Positions 35,895 to 43,716 of a stretch of DNA of 55,662 nt are shown here, in pieces (position 1 is the first letter of the stretch; the number at the start of each line of letters is the position of its first letter). Where the stretch lies: assembly GCA_945862125.1 (NCBI GenBank), contig CAMAYC010000017.1, positions 1 through 55,662 of the forward strand, in the 5' to 3' direction. The notes beneath the pieces were generated by a model. The model saw only the letters and a list, made by a program, of their open reading frames with translations. It was not told the DNA's origin and made no database searches. The DNA is from Reyranella massiliensis 521. GTDB taxonomy: Bacteria; Pseudomonadota; Alphaproteobacteria; Reyranellales; Reyranellaceae. A program made the translations under genes and the position numbers.

Positions 35895-37286
35895 ATGAGC
35901 CCTTCCCGACGATCCCTTCTCGTCGGCGCCGCGTCCCTCGCAGCGGCCGGCGCGCTCTCATCGCGCGGTGCGCGGGCAGCCGGACAGAAGACACTCCGTC
36001 TGCAGACGCGGCAGATCGAGGTCGGGGGCAAGGCAGCGACGCGCTACGGCGTCGTCCAGCCGTCCGGCGCGGTAGGTCTCGTGCTCGACGAGGGCGATAT
36101 CTTCGACGTCCGCGTCGAGAACACGCTCAAGGTGACGTCGGGCCTGCACTGGCACGGGCTCAACCCGCCCTGGCAGCAGGACGGTGTGCCCTATATCTCG
36201 GGGCCGCCGATCGCGGCGGGCCAGTCGGCCGACTACAAATTCCCGGCGGTGCCCGCGGGCACCCGCTGGATGCATTCGCACTTCGGCCTGCAGGAGCAGA
36301 ATCTGCTGGCGGCCCCGCTGATCATCCGCGAGACCGCGGCGATCAAGAGCGGCCATCAGGAGATCGTCGTGCTGTTCGAGGATTTTTCCTGGACCAAACC
36401 CACGACGATCCTCGATAAGCTGTGGCGGCCCGCGTCCGGCGGCATGGCGCCGGGCGGCATGGCAATGTCGACGCCCGACTACAACGACGTCGACTACGAC
36501 GCCTATCTCGCCAACGATCGCACCCTGGCCGACCCGCAGGTGATCGACGTCGAGAGCACAGGCGACGTGCGGCTGCGCCTCATCAACGGATCGGCCTCGA
36601 CCAACTTCACGATCGACCTCGGTGCCAACGAAGGCACACTGCTCTCCGTCGACGGCAATCCGGTGGAGCCGCTGAAGGCCAGCCTCTTCCCGCTCGCCAC
36701 CGCACAGCGCGCCGACATACTGGTGCGCCTGCTGGGTGACGGCCGGGCGGTGATGGTGCTGGCGCGCGGCGAGGGCCGCCGGCTTCAGGCAGGCGTCGTG
36801 CTGCGCCCGCCCCGGGCCGCCATCGGCAAAATTCCCCTGGAGGATGTCGTTGAGGGTCCTGCGGTCGGCCTGAAGCAGGAGGTGCTGCTGCGTGCGATCC
36901 GGCCGCTGCCGGTGCGGCGGGTCGACCGCTCGGTCCCCATCGGACTCACCGGCAGCATGATGGGCTACAGCTGGTCTCTGCCGGTCCACGACATGACCGG
37001 CGCGCCGGTCACGGTCGTGCGTGGCGAGCGAGTCGAGCTGGTCATGCAGAACGAGACGATGATGGCGCACCCCATGCACCTGCACGGGCACTCGTTCCAG
37101 GTGACGGAGATCAACGACCGCAAGCTCGCGGGCGCGATCCGCGACACCATCCTGGTGCCACCGCATGCCACGGTGAAGGTCGTGTTCGATGCCGACAATC
37201 CCGGCATCTGGGCCTACCACTGCCACAACCTCTATCACATGGCCGCCGGCATGTTCACGACGCTGGTTTATCGCGGCTTCACCTGA
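35895..37286 (+). CDS. Multicopper oxidase domain-containing protein, Tat-exported
   Basis: 463 residues. The N-terminus SRRSLLVGAASLAAAGALSS is a Tat-like signal. All four copper motifs are visible: HWHG near 85, HSHFG near 128, HPMHLHGHSF near 392 and HCHNLYHMAAGM near 442, the last ending in a methionine ligand for type 1 copper. The central part has a Met-rich GGMAPGGMAM. It should oxidise a metal ion or phenol in the periplasm, as laccases, CueO and CopA-like enzymes do. Single-gene unit, divergent from cspA. Confidence 0.93.
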   Translation: MSPSRRSLLVGAASLAAAGALSSRGARAAGQKTLRLQTRQIEVGGKAATRYGVVQPSGAVGLVLDEGDIFDVRVENTLKVTSGLHWHGLNPPWQQDGVPYISGPPIAAGQSADYKFPAVPAGTRWMHSHFGLQEQNLLAAPLIIRETAAIKSGHQEIVVLFEDFSWTKPTTILDKLWRPASGGMAPGGMAMSTPDYNDVDYDAYLANDRTLADPQVIDVESTGDVRLRLINGSASTNFTIDLGANEGTLLSVDGNPVEPLKASLFPLATAQRADILVRLLGDGRAVMVLARGEGRRLQAGVVLRPPRAAIGKIPLEDVVEGPAVGLKQEVLLRAIRPLPVRRVDRSVPIGLTGSMMGYSWSLPVHDMTGAPVTVVRGERVELVMQNETMMAHPMHLHGHSFQVTEINDRKLAGAIRDTILVPPHATVKVVFDADNPGIWAYHCHNLYHMAAGMFTTLVYRGFT

Positions 37287-37287
37287 T

Positions 37288-38382
37288 TCAGCGCGCGCCC
37301 GGAGTCACGCGGCCGTAGCCGCTGCTCACGCGGCCGTTCCAGCCGTAGCCCACATACCCGCCGACGGCATCGTAGAGATAATCGAAGCCCTCGAAGAACA
37401 TGCGGCCGGTGTTCACGAACACGCCGGGATCTCGCACGACCACCACCCGCTCAGGATGCATCGGATTGCCGCGGTCGCCGACCGCGACCTGGTAGAAGGC
37501 GCCGGGCCCGCCCTGGCTGGGCATCCACATCTCGATCCGCGTTCCGGGCGGCACGCGCTCGCCCCGCTCCAGTGAACTGCCCGGCGGTGGCGACAGGAAC
37601 ATGTAGTTGATGCCGGTATCGGGCAGCACGGTGCCGGTACCGACCTGGCCGTCGACCGACACGGTGAGCGGTGCCGCGTTCCACTGAGTGAGGCCGCCCG
37701 CCGAACTCGTGCCCTTGGACGAGAGCTTCACGAAGGCGAAGTTGCGCGTGAGTGCGGCGCTCATGCCGAGATGGATGCCGGTCCGCGTGACGATGTAGCC
37801 AGGGCGAATCGAGCCAGGCGAAGTGATGTTGACGAAGGGATTGCGCGGCGCCGTGTCGTCGGTGCCCTGGGCCGCGGCCCGGTCGAAGCCCACTCCCATG
37901 AAGGCCACGCCACGCGGGCGCGGATTGGGCTCGCAGTCGCGCGCATTGCGCAGGCAGGTGATGCGGTCCACCCGCAACACCTGGACTCGCGCCGTCGCCG
38001 CCGGCCGGTCGTCGTTGTGCAGGATCTCGACATCGGTCGTGTGGTGGGTGCCGTGCAGGACACGGCCGCTGCTGTTGTAGGTAAGCTGGCCCGGCCCGTC
38101 GTTGGTATCGCCCGCGCCCGGCTCGTAGTGATCGGCCGACACGACGATGCCGGTCGAGCCGGTGTCCATGCCGAAGCGCCTCGGCTGCGCGCCTTTCAGC
38201 TTCAGGCGTATCTCGGGCACATGCTCCAGGCGGATCGGGCCGTTGGCGAAGGGAATCTCGATCGTGCCGAGGCCGCTGTATTGCCCCGAAGGATTGCCCT
38301 GCGCCAGGGCCGGGCCGGTAGCGGCCAGCAGGCAGGCGGCGACGATGAACGCAGGACCTGGCCTGCCTGGCATGACTGACAT
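37288..38382 (-). CDS. Secreted protein with two DTG motifs (pepsin-like aspartic peptidase candidate)
   Basis: 364 residues from ATG 38382 with a GGGGGGAAG ribosome binding site. A signal peptide ends near ALAQ27. Two aspartic-protease-like signatures occur about 180 residues apart: FGMDTGSTGIVV (Asp73) and VLPDTGINYMFL (Asp255), each in a hydrophobic beta context, as in bilobal pepsins. Cys143 and Cys150 could form a disulfide. This could be a rare bacterial pepsin homologue or a retired, non-catalytic relative. It ends one base after the convergent multicopper oxidase gene. Confidence 0.72.
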   Translation of the reverse strand: MSVMPGRPGPAFIVAACLLAATGPALAQGNPSGQYSGLGTIEIPFANGPIRLEHVPEIRLKLKGAQPRRFGMDTGSTGIVVSADHYEPGAGDTNDGPGQLTYNSSGRVLHGTHHTTDVEILHNDDRPAATARVQVLRVDRITCLRNARDCEPNPRPRGVAFMGVGFDRAAAQGTDDTAPRNPFVNITSPGSIRPGYIVTRTGIHLGMSAALTRNFAFVKLSSKGTSSAGGLTQWNAAPLTVSVDGQVGTGTVLPDTGINYMFLSPPPGSSLERGERVPPGTRIEMWMPSQGGPGAFYQVAVGDRGNPMHPERVVVVRDPGVFVNTGRMFFEGFDYLYDAVGGYVGYGWNGRVSSGYGRVTPGAR

Positions 38383-38412
38383 GAACTTCCCCCCAGAATC
38401 AGCTACGCGCCA

Positions 38413-38949
38413 TCAGCCGCGCGGCGGCGACCACATTTTCTTCAACGGTCCGTCCGATCCGTGGACCGGATCCTGGTGCGGCAGGGCAACGTCTGCAATC
38501 GCCGCAACGGCACTGGCATGGTCGATCTGTCCCGGGCGCTTCTGGTCGAAGCCCGAATTATCGGGATAGGCGCCGACCACCAGCAGGTCGGCGCTGGCGG
38601 ATACGCACCGATGACCTGTCCCCGCCGGCAGCACGACGACGTCGCCGGCTTCGACGTCGAGTTCCTGGCCACGGGCGCCGCCGAACTGCACGCGTGCCCG
38701 GCCGCGGGCGATGCCCAGGACCTCGTGCGTGCGCGTGTGGAAGTGCAGGAAGTCGTAGATGCCGTTGCGCCAGGACCTGCCCCAGCCGTGGGCGGCGAAG
38801 GCCTCCTCGAACGGCACCGCGGGATCGCGGGCGGCGGCGACGTCGAAGGCACGGCGATAGACCAGCAGCGGCAGCACCGGGTTGTTCGGCGTCTCACCGT
38901 CGTCGGCAAAGAGACAGGCCTGCGGTGGTGCCTGGTCCGTCATGGGCAT
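38413..38949 (-). CDS. Cupin family protein, YjlB-like
   Basis: 178 residues from ATG 38949, preceded by GGGGGAG. The pattern PNNPVLPLLVYR, then YDFLHFHTRTHEVLGIARG, GDVVVLPAGTGHRC and VVGAYPDNSGFD matches the YjlB cupin family. The histidines in HFHTRTHE and GTGHR are likely metal ligands. Cytoplasmic; function of the family unknown. Confidence 0.83.
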   Translation of the reverse strand: MPMTDQAPPQACLFADDGETPNNPVLPLLVYRRAFDVAAARDPAVPFEEAFAAHGWGRSWRNGIYDFLHFHTRTHEVLGIARGRARVQFGGARGQELDVEAGDVVVLPAGTGHRCVSASADLLVVGAYPDNSGFDQKRPGQIDHASAVAAIADVALPHQDPVHGSDGPLKKMWSPPRG

Positions 38950-39067
38950 CGGGCGCTCCCCCGGATTGAATCGGCAACGGCGTTCTAGCGCGCGGCGGTG
39001 CGGCCGGCCAGCCGGGACGCGTGCGCGCGTTTCAGGCATGATGGCAACAGGACGGAGGAATTGTCGC

Positions 39068-39829
39068 TTGAGCCCCATCGAGATATCGCTGCTGAGCTTC
39101 GTGCTCATGCTCGGCGGCGCGGCCACCGGGTACCTGTTGCGTCGGGGCCTGCCGGACCACCACCTCGACGAGCATGCCAAGGACATCGTCCGCCTGGGGG
39201 CCGGCCTCGTCGCCACCATCTCGGCCCTGGTGCTCGGCCTCCTGATCAGTTCGGCCAGCAGTTCCTACGAGGCCCAGCGCAACGAGGTACGGCAGATGGC
39301 GGCCAGCCTCATCCTGCTCGACGAGCTCCTGGAGCGGTACGGATCGGAGGCCCGGCCGATCCGGCAGACGATCCGCGCCGCCATTCCCCCCCTGGTCGTT
39401 CAGCTTTGGGGCGACTTGAGCGCACGCGGTCCGACGACCCTGTCCATGGAGCCCAGCGGAAACGCCTCGCGCGCCTACATGGCGCTCCACGAACTCGCGC
39501 CGCTGACCGACGCGCAACGCTCCATCAAGATCCAGGCACTCCAGACCGCGACCGATCTCCAGAGGTCGCGGCTGATGCTGTTCGAGCGCTCGCATGCGGG
39601 CATTCCGGCGCCCTTCCTGGCCATTCTGATTTTCTGGCTGACGATGATCTTCGTCAGCTTCTGCCTGTTCTCCCCGCTCAATCCCACCTCCATCGTCGCG
39701 CTGATCTTGATCGCCCTGTCGGCATCGGGCGCGATCTTCCTGATTCTCGAGATGGGCCAGCCGTTCGAAGGGCTGATGCAGATCTCGAGCCGGGCGCTAC
39801 GGACCGCGCTGCCGCCCCTCGCGCCGTAG
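39068..39829 (+). CDS. DUF4239 / bestrophin-like membrane protein
   Basis: 253 residues from TTG 39068, chosen for its GGAGGAA ribosome binding site. Two N-terminal transmembrane segments surround the polar LRRGLPDHHLDEHAKDIV loop, then a soluble helical middle, and two C-terminal segments (FLAILIFWLTMIFVSFCLF; SIVALILIALSASGAIFLIL). The architecture and the SASSSYEAQRNEVRQMAASL stretch fit the DUF4239 family. Function unknown. Confidence 0.78.
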   Translation: MSPIEISLLSFVLMLGGAATGYLLRRGLPDHHLDEHAKDIVRLGAGLVATISALVLGLLISSASSSYEAQRNEVRQMAASLILLDELLERYGSEARPIRQTIRAAIPPLVVQLWGDLSARGPTTLSMEPSGNASRAYMALHELAPLTDAQRSIKIQALQTATDLQRSRLMLFERSHAGIPAPFLAILIFWLTMIFVSFCLFSPLNPTSIVALILIALSASGAIFLILEMGQPFEGLMQISSRALRTALPPLAP

Positions 39830-39932
39830 CGGCGGGCGGCGCACGCCGGGACAAGGCGCTTGCCTAGACTCTGGAAACTCTATGTAATTTCCGGGCAAGG
39901 CGGCACATAAGCCGCCAGACCTGGGAGGAACG

Positions 39933-40901
39933 ATGCGCACTGGCTTCAATCGCCGGACGCTCCTGCTGTCTGCCGCAAGCACGCTCACCCTGGCGACCGT
40001 CGCTCGTGCCCAGGCAACCTTTCCCTCGAAGCCGATCCGGGTCGTGCACGGCTACAGCGCCGGCTCGAATCCCGACACCATCGCACGGGTGATCGCCCCC
40101 AGCATGATCGAGACGCTGGGCCAGAGCGTGATCATCGAGCCCAAACCCGGCGCCGGCGAGCGCATCGCCGCGCAGTACCTCATGAGCCAGCCGCCGGACG
40201 GCTACACGCTCTATCTCATCACCGGCGGCGCCAACGTCATCAGCGCGACCGATCCGCAGACGCCCTTCAACACGCTGAAGGACTTCTCCTACATCTCGAC
40301 GATCACCCTGTTCCCGTTCGTCCTGATGGTGGGCGCCAACTCGCCGATCAAGACCTTCGCCGACCTGCTGGCGGCCGCCAAGGCCAACCCGGGAAAGCTC
40401 AACTACGGCCATAGCGGTGTCGGCAACACGCTGCATCTCGCCGTGGAGTATCTGAAGGCGCTGACGGACATCAAGGTCGAGCCGGTCGCCTACAAGGACA
40501 CCGGCCAGCAGATCGCCGACGTGATCAGCGGCCGCCTCGACTTCGCGATCACCACCTTCACGGGCTACCACGCCGTGCTGGCCAACAAGCAGGTGCGCGC
40601 GATCGGCGTCACTTCAAGGGAAGTCTGGCCGCTCAATCCCGACGTGCAGCCGATCGGCGCCGTCGTGCCGGGCTACGAGGTCGTTTCCTGGCTGGGTCTC
40701 GCCGCACCGGTGGGCCTGCCGGCCGACATCGCCGACAAGCTCGCCAATGCCGTCGCGGTCGCCGTGGCGCGGCCGGACGTCAAGGCACGTCTCGAAGGCA
40801 TGGGCAACGAGGCGCGCGCCAGCACGCCGGCCGTCTTTCGCGCCCGGGTCGAGACCGACTATGCCAAGTGGAAGCCGCTGGCCAAGTTCGTGACCCCGTA
40901 G
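39933..40901 (+). CDS. Tripartite tricarboxylate transporter substrate-binding protein (Bug/TctC family)
   Basis: 322 residues with a signal peptide (Arg-rich start, cleavage near VARAQ). The mature part is the Bug fold, with FPSKPIRVVHGYSAGSNPDTIAR and later GHSGVGNTLHLAVEYLK. It binds a carboxylate or similar ligand in the periplasm. No TctA/TctB membrane genes adjoin it, as is common for orphan Bug proteins. It ends 7 bp from the convergent grrA2 gene. Confidence 0.9.
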   Translation: MRTGFNRRTLLLSAASTLTLATVARAQATFPSKPIRVVHGYSAGSNPDTIARVIAPSMIETLGQSVIIEPKPGAGERIAAQYLMSQPPDGYTLYLITGGANVISATDPQTPFNTLKDFSYISTITLFPFVLMVGANSPIKTFADLLAAAKANPGKLNYGHSGVGNTLHLAVEYLKALTDIKVEPVAYKDTGQQIADVISGRLDFAITTFTGYHAVLANKQVRAIGVTSREVWPLNPDVQPIGAVVPGYEVVSWLGLAAPVGLPADIADKLANAVAVAVARPDVKARLEGMGNEARASTPAVFRARVETDYAKWKPLAKFVTP

Positions 40902-40908
40902 GTCGCCG

Positions 40909-41271
40909 CTACCAGTTGTGCCACCCGTTGTGCCAACCGCCGTTGCCCCAGCCGCCATTGTGCCAACCGCCGTTGCCCCAACCGCCGTTGTGCCAGCCAC
41001 CGTTGTGCCAGCCGTTGCCCCACCAGGCGAGCTGGACATTGTCATCGTCGGAAGCCTGATCCTCATCCTTCGGGACACGGACGACCACGGAGACGGTATT
41101 GCGGATGGCTTCGAGGCGAAGCGCCACCGATTCAGGCGTGCCCTTCGCAGGCGCGCTGTCGCTGGATTTCGCGGCCGAGGCATCGGCCGCGGCCAGACTC
41201 ATCGACAGTCCCAGAATACCCGACGGCAGCAGGGCCGCGAGGGCCCGCAACGAGCGACGATCCCGTGTCAT
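40909..41271 (-). CDS. grrA2: GrrA-type RiPP precursor peptide, second copy (W-x-N repeats)
   Basis: 120 residues. The leader (residues 1-81) shares the basic start, a signal-like hydrophobic stretch (LAALLPSGILGLSMSLAAA) and the conserved ESVALRLEAIRNTVSVVV segment with grrA1. The C-terminal core (about 82-120) consists of WHN and WGN triplets separated by Gly, eight W-x-N units in all, ending WHNW. This is the hallmark of GrrA/OscA-type substrates of GrrM radical SAM enzymes, which form three-residue cyclophanes. ATG lies 2 bp after the stop of the secreted-protein gene, indicating coupled translation. Too repetitive for ordinary domain searches. Confidence 0.85.
   Translation of the reverse strand: MTRDRRSLRALAALLPSGILGLSMSLAAADASAAKSSDSAPAKGTPESVALRLEAIRNTVSVVVRVPKDEDQASDDDNVQLAWWGNGWHNGGWHNGGWGNGGWHNGGWGNGGWHNGWHNW
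40912..41030 (-). repeat. Tandem repeat coding the grrA2 core
   Basis: Imperfect copies of a roughly 30-bp unit (two five-residue units, WHNGG plus WGNGG) with silent differences between copies (CCA/CCG third positions). Such DNA can expand or contract by slippage. Confidence 0.8.
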
Positions 41272-41273
41272 GA

Positions 41274-41966
41274 TCAATCCCAGGCGGCGTCGACGATGCG
41301 GCCATCTTCCGACAGAACCAGCGTCAGCCGGTTCGGGTCGAAGGAATAGCTCGGAATGCCCTCGGTGGGCTTGATGACCCGCAGGTTCCACGTCAGGTCG
41401 GCTTCGCGCACGACGCTGTCGGCCGCGGCACCGGCCGGCGGCTGCGCGCCCTTGGCCACGAAGAACTTGCCGCGGCACTTGGCGCAATCTTCCTTGGGCG
41501 CCGCGATCTCGGCATAGCCCGGAAGCGTCTTCAGCGTGATCGCGTTGGTCCCCGAGCGAACCCGCACGCCCTTGTAAGGATGGCCCTTGTCGACCGGCAG
41601 CAGCGCCTCGAACGGCATGAACGGCCCCAGCGGCGCCGGGCTCGTCGGCACCACGCCCTGGAAGATCAGGTCGAGGATACCGTCGACCGCCTCGCCTCGC
41701 GTGATCGGGATCAGATGCGGCGATCCCCAGCTCGGCGACGACACCAGGCCGCGCGCGCGGATGACATCGAGGCCGCCGGCGCGTTCCGAGCGCAGGACTT
41801 CCACGCTGGTCACCATCGTAACCGGCCACGGCACCACAGCTGCCGGTGGCGAACTCTGGCCGTAGCCCGGCGGCGGCGCGCCGCCCGACGCAGGCTGTGC
41901 CTGGGCACCCAGCGTCCAGGCTGCGGCAGATAAGCAAGCAATGGCGAAGAGTGTGCTCTTGTTCAT
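41274..41966 (-). CDS. Unrecognised secreted protein of the grr operon with a Cys-X2-Cys pair
   Basis: 230 residues from ATG 41966, which overlaps the grrM stop (ATGA). A signal peptide (core FAIACLSAAAWTLGAQA) ends near residue 23, followed by a Pro/Gly-rich linker and a beta-type domain. Cys161 and Cys164 (KEDCAKCRGKFF) are the only cysteines in the mature part and could form a redox disulfide or bind metal. No known grr component (the usual third gene, GrrP, is a solute-binding-like protein) looks like this. Being wedged between maturase and precursor argues for a role in export, folding, cross-linking or display of the peptide. Confidence 0.8.
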   Translation of the reverse strand: MNKSTLFAIACLSAAAWTLGAQAQPASGGAPPPGYGQSSPPAAVVPWPVTMVTSVEVLRSERAGGLDVIRARGLVSSPSWGSPHLIPITRGEAVDGILDLIFQGVVPTSPAPLGPFMPFEALLPVDKGHPYKGVRVRSGTNAITLKTLPGYAEIAAPKEDCAKCRGKFFVAKGAQPPAGAAADSVVREADLTWNLRVIKPTEGIPSYSFDPNRLTLVLSEDGRIVDAAWD

Positions 41967-43198
41967 GGCATCCTCGGAGGCTGCGCCGATGAGGCGGCGG
42001 GTTGGGCTATGGTGGCAAGGCTGTCGTCGGGAAGGCTCTGCTCGAACTTGTCGAGGGCTTCCAGGATCAGGTCGGTCGGCACCATCTGGGTGAGCGTGCA
42101 GAACGACGTCGTCGTGCTGTCGAACCGGCCGTTCTCGAAAAACTTGTTCACCGGCGCGCCGCCGCCGCAGACGGAGAAGTACTCGCAGTGGGCGCGGCAC
42201 GCCTCGACGCCTTTCTTGATGTCGCGCAAGAACGCCGAGTCGACGCTGGCCCGGTAGATCTCCGCCAGCGACTGGCGGTTGATGTTGCCCAGCAGGAAGT
42301 CGCCGTAGTCGGCATTCTTGTAGCCCAGCAGCTCCGGCGAGAAGCTCGAGACGTTGCCGTGGCTGTCGACGTTGATCATGCCCAGCGGCTCGACCTGGAT
42401 GTTGCGGGCGCGCACGCCTTCGGGGCGGAACACGCGCGGCAGGGCATGGTCGATCTCGCGCACGAATTTCACCCGCCCGTCGGCCCGGGCGAGATGCCAG
42501 AAGGTCCGCAGGAACGTCTCGTAACGCTGGCGCAACTCGGCGCCCTGGAAGAGATCGGAGACATAGTCGCCTTCCGACTCCTCGACATTGAAGCAGACAT
42601 GGTCGATGCCTTCGGAGACGTAGAACGCCAGCATCTCCTCCGGCATCTCCAGGCTGGCGCGCCCCAGCACCGAGAGGATGTGAAACGGGTAGCCGGTATC
42701 ACGCAGGCGGCGCACGCCGGTGATGGTCTTGTCGAAAGTGCCGGCACCGCTCCGTGTCTTGCGATGGGCATCGTGCAGTTCGCGCGGCCCGTCGATGCTG
42801 ACGCCGACTCCGACATTCCATTCCTTGAAGAAGTCGCACCACGCCTCGTCGATCAGCATGCCGTTGGTCTGGAACGAATGCTTCACCCTGACCGGCCAGG
42901 GTCCATCCTTCGGCCGCAGCCGCTCGATCATGGCGAAGGCTTCGCGGTAGAAGGCGATCGGCACGGCCAGCGGTTCGCCGGCATGCCACAGCACCGTAAG
43001 GTCGGGATTGTTCCAGCCCGAGGCAAACAATTCGGTGAAGAGCTTGGTCACCGTCGACTGGGAAATGACGTGCTTGTTGCTGCGATCGGGCAGGTAGCAA
43101 TAGGAGCAGTTGATGTTGCAGAACGGCGTCGGCTGGATGATCACCATCTCGACTTCAGGTCGTCCGACCGGCGCCTGCAGGGGAGCAAAGCTCTGCAC
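41963..43198 (-). CDS. grrM: GrrM/OscB-type radical SAM/SPASM peptide maturase
   Basis: 411 residues from GTG 43198, 12 bp after the grrA1 stop. The radical SAM cluster is CNINCSYC (Cys27, 31, 34). TVLWHAGEPLA and HSFQTNGMLID are SAM-fold motifs, and VGVSIDGPRELHDAHRKTRSG is the characteristic maturase segment. The C-terminal SPASM-like region has NVSSFSPELLG and the cysteines CRAHCEYFSVCGGGAPVNKFF (334, 338, 344) with Cys367. Family members link an aromatic ring carbon of the first residue to the beta-carbon of the third in an aromatic-X-X motif. Here the motif would be Trp-His/Gly-Asn. An ATG at residue 18 is too late because it would cut the strand before the cluster. Confidence 0.92.
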   Translation of the reverse strand: MQSFAPLQAPVGRPEVEMVIIQPTPFCNINCSYCYLPDRSNKHVISQSTVTKLFTELFASGWNNPDLTVLWHAGEPLAVPIAFYREAFAMIERLRPKDGPWPVRVKHSFQTNGMLIDEAWCDFFKEWNVGVGVSIDGPRELHDAHRKTRSGAGTFDKTITGVRRLRDTGYPFHILSVLGRASLEMPEEMLAFYVSEGIDHVCFNVEESEGDYVSDLFQGAELRQRYETFLRTFWHLARADGRVKFVREIDHALPRVFRPEGVRARNIQVEPLGMINVDSHGNVSSFSPELLGYKNADYGDFLLGNINRQSLAEIYRASVDSAFLRDIKKGVEACRAHCEYFSVCGGGAPVNKFFENGRFDSTTTSFCTLTQMVPTDLILEALDKFEQSLPDDSLATIAQPAASSAQPPRMP

Positions 43199-43210
43199 GT
43201 GAGTGCCGGC

Positions 43211-43624
43211 TTACCAGTTGTGCCAGCCGTTGCCCCAGCCGCCATTGTGCCAGCCACCGTTGCCCCAACCGCCGTTGTGCCAGCCGCCGTTGCCCCAGCC
43301 ACCGTTGTGCCAACCGCCGTTGCCCCAGCCGCCATTGTGCCAGCCCCAGCCGCGATGCCAGCCGTTGCCCCACCAGGCGAGCTGCGTCTCCGGCTCGCCG
43401 TCAGCGCTCTCGGGGTCCTGGCTGATCGGCTTCACGACGACTGAAACGGAATTGCGGATGGCCTCGAGCCGCAGCGCCACCGAGCCAGGATCCTTCGGCG
43501 CCGTGCGCTCACCCGGCGAGGTCGCGGCCATGCTGTCGGCCGAGGCGAGGCCGATGGACAGTCCGAGAATGCCACTGGGAAGCAGGGCTGACAGGGCGCG
43601 CCGCGAACGACGATCTTGAGTCAT
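43211..43624 (-). CDS. grrA1: GrrA-type RiPP precursor peptide, first copy (W-x-N repeats)
   Basis: 137 residues from ATG 43624, with GGAG eight bases upstream. The leader (1-82) has the basic start, the hydrophobic LSALLPSGILGLSIGLASA and the conserved SVALRLEAIRNSVSVVV block. The core (83-137) holds ten W-x-N units, alternately WHN and WGN separated by Gly, with one degenerate spot (WHRGWG) near the leader. It is the first gene of the precursor-maturase cluster and ends 12 bp before grrM. The family is known as GrrA/OscA1 cyclophane-containing peptides; export follows from the signal-like leader. Confidence 0.88.
   Translation of the reverse strand: MTQDRRSRRALSALLPSGILGLSIGLASADSMAATSPGERTAPKDPGSVALRLEAIRNSVSVVVKPISQDPESADGEPETQLAWWGNGWHRGWGWHNGGWGNGGWHNGGWGNGGWHNGGWGNGGWHNGGWGNGWHNW
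43214..43376 (-). repeat. Tandem 30-bp repeat coding the grrA1 core
   Basis: About four near-identical 30-bp units of the pattern coding GGWGNGGWHN, with only third-position changes (CCGCCATTG versus CCACCGTTG). The high identity suggests recent amplification or gene conversion with grrA2. Confidence 0.8.
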
Positions 43625-43716
43625 CTCATCTCCGATCGAAATCTGGTGCGTAACGCGCGGCAGCCACGTTTCGCCGGTCACGATAGTCGGACTTTGCGCC
43701 GACTGACAAACAAAAA
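43625..43716 (-). promoter_or_regulatory. Leader between the transglutaminase gene and grrA1
   Basis: On the minus strand it holds a stem-loop AGTCGG-N8-CCGACT and a weak TTGTCA-N17-CTATCG pair that could be a sigma-70 promoter for grrA1. It could let grrA1 be transcribed on its own or through the upstream gene. Confidence 0.3.

Noticed and set aside
40909..43376. CRISPR array or satellite DNA at the 30-bp repeats
   Set aside because: The repeats are contiguous in frame, have no unique spacers and encode the precursor cores.
40868..43619. Pro/Gln/Cys-rich plus-strand frames antisense to the grrA cores
   Set aside because: Their repeats (PLPQPPLCQP-like) are just the complement of the W-x-N coding repeats. 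The minus-strand frames have ribosome binding sites, shared leaders and an adjacent maturase gene.
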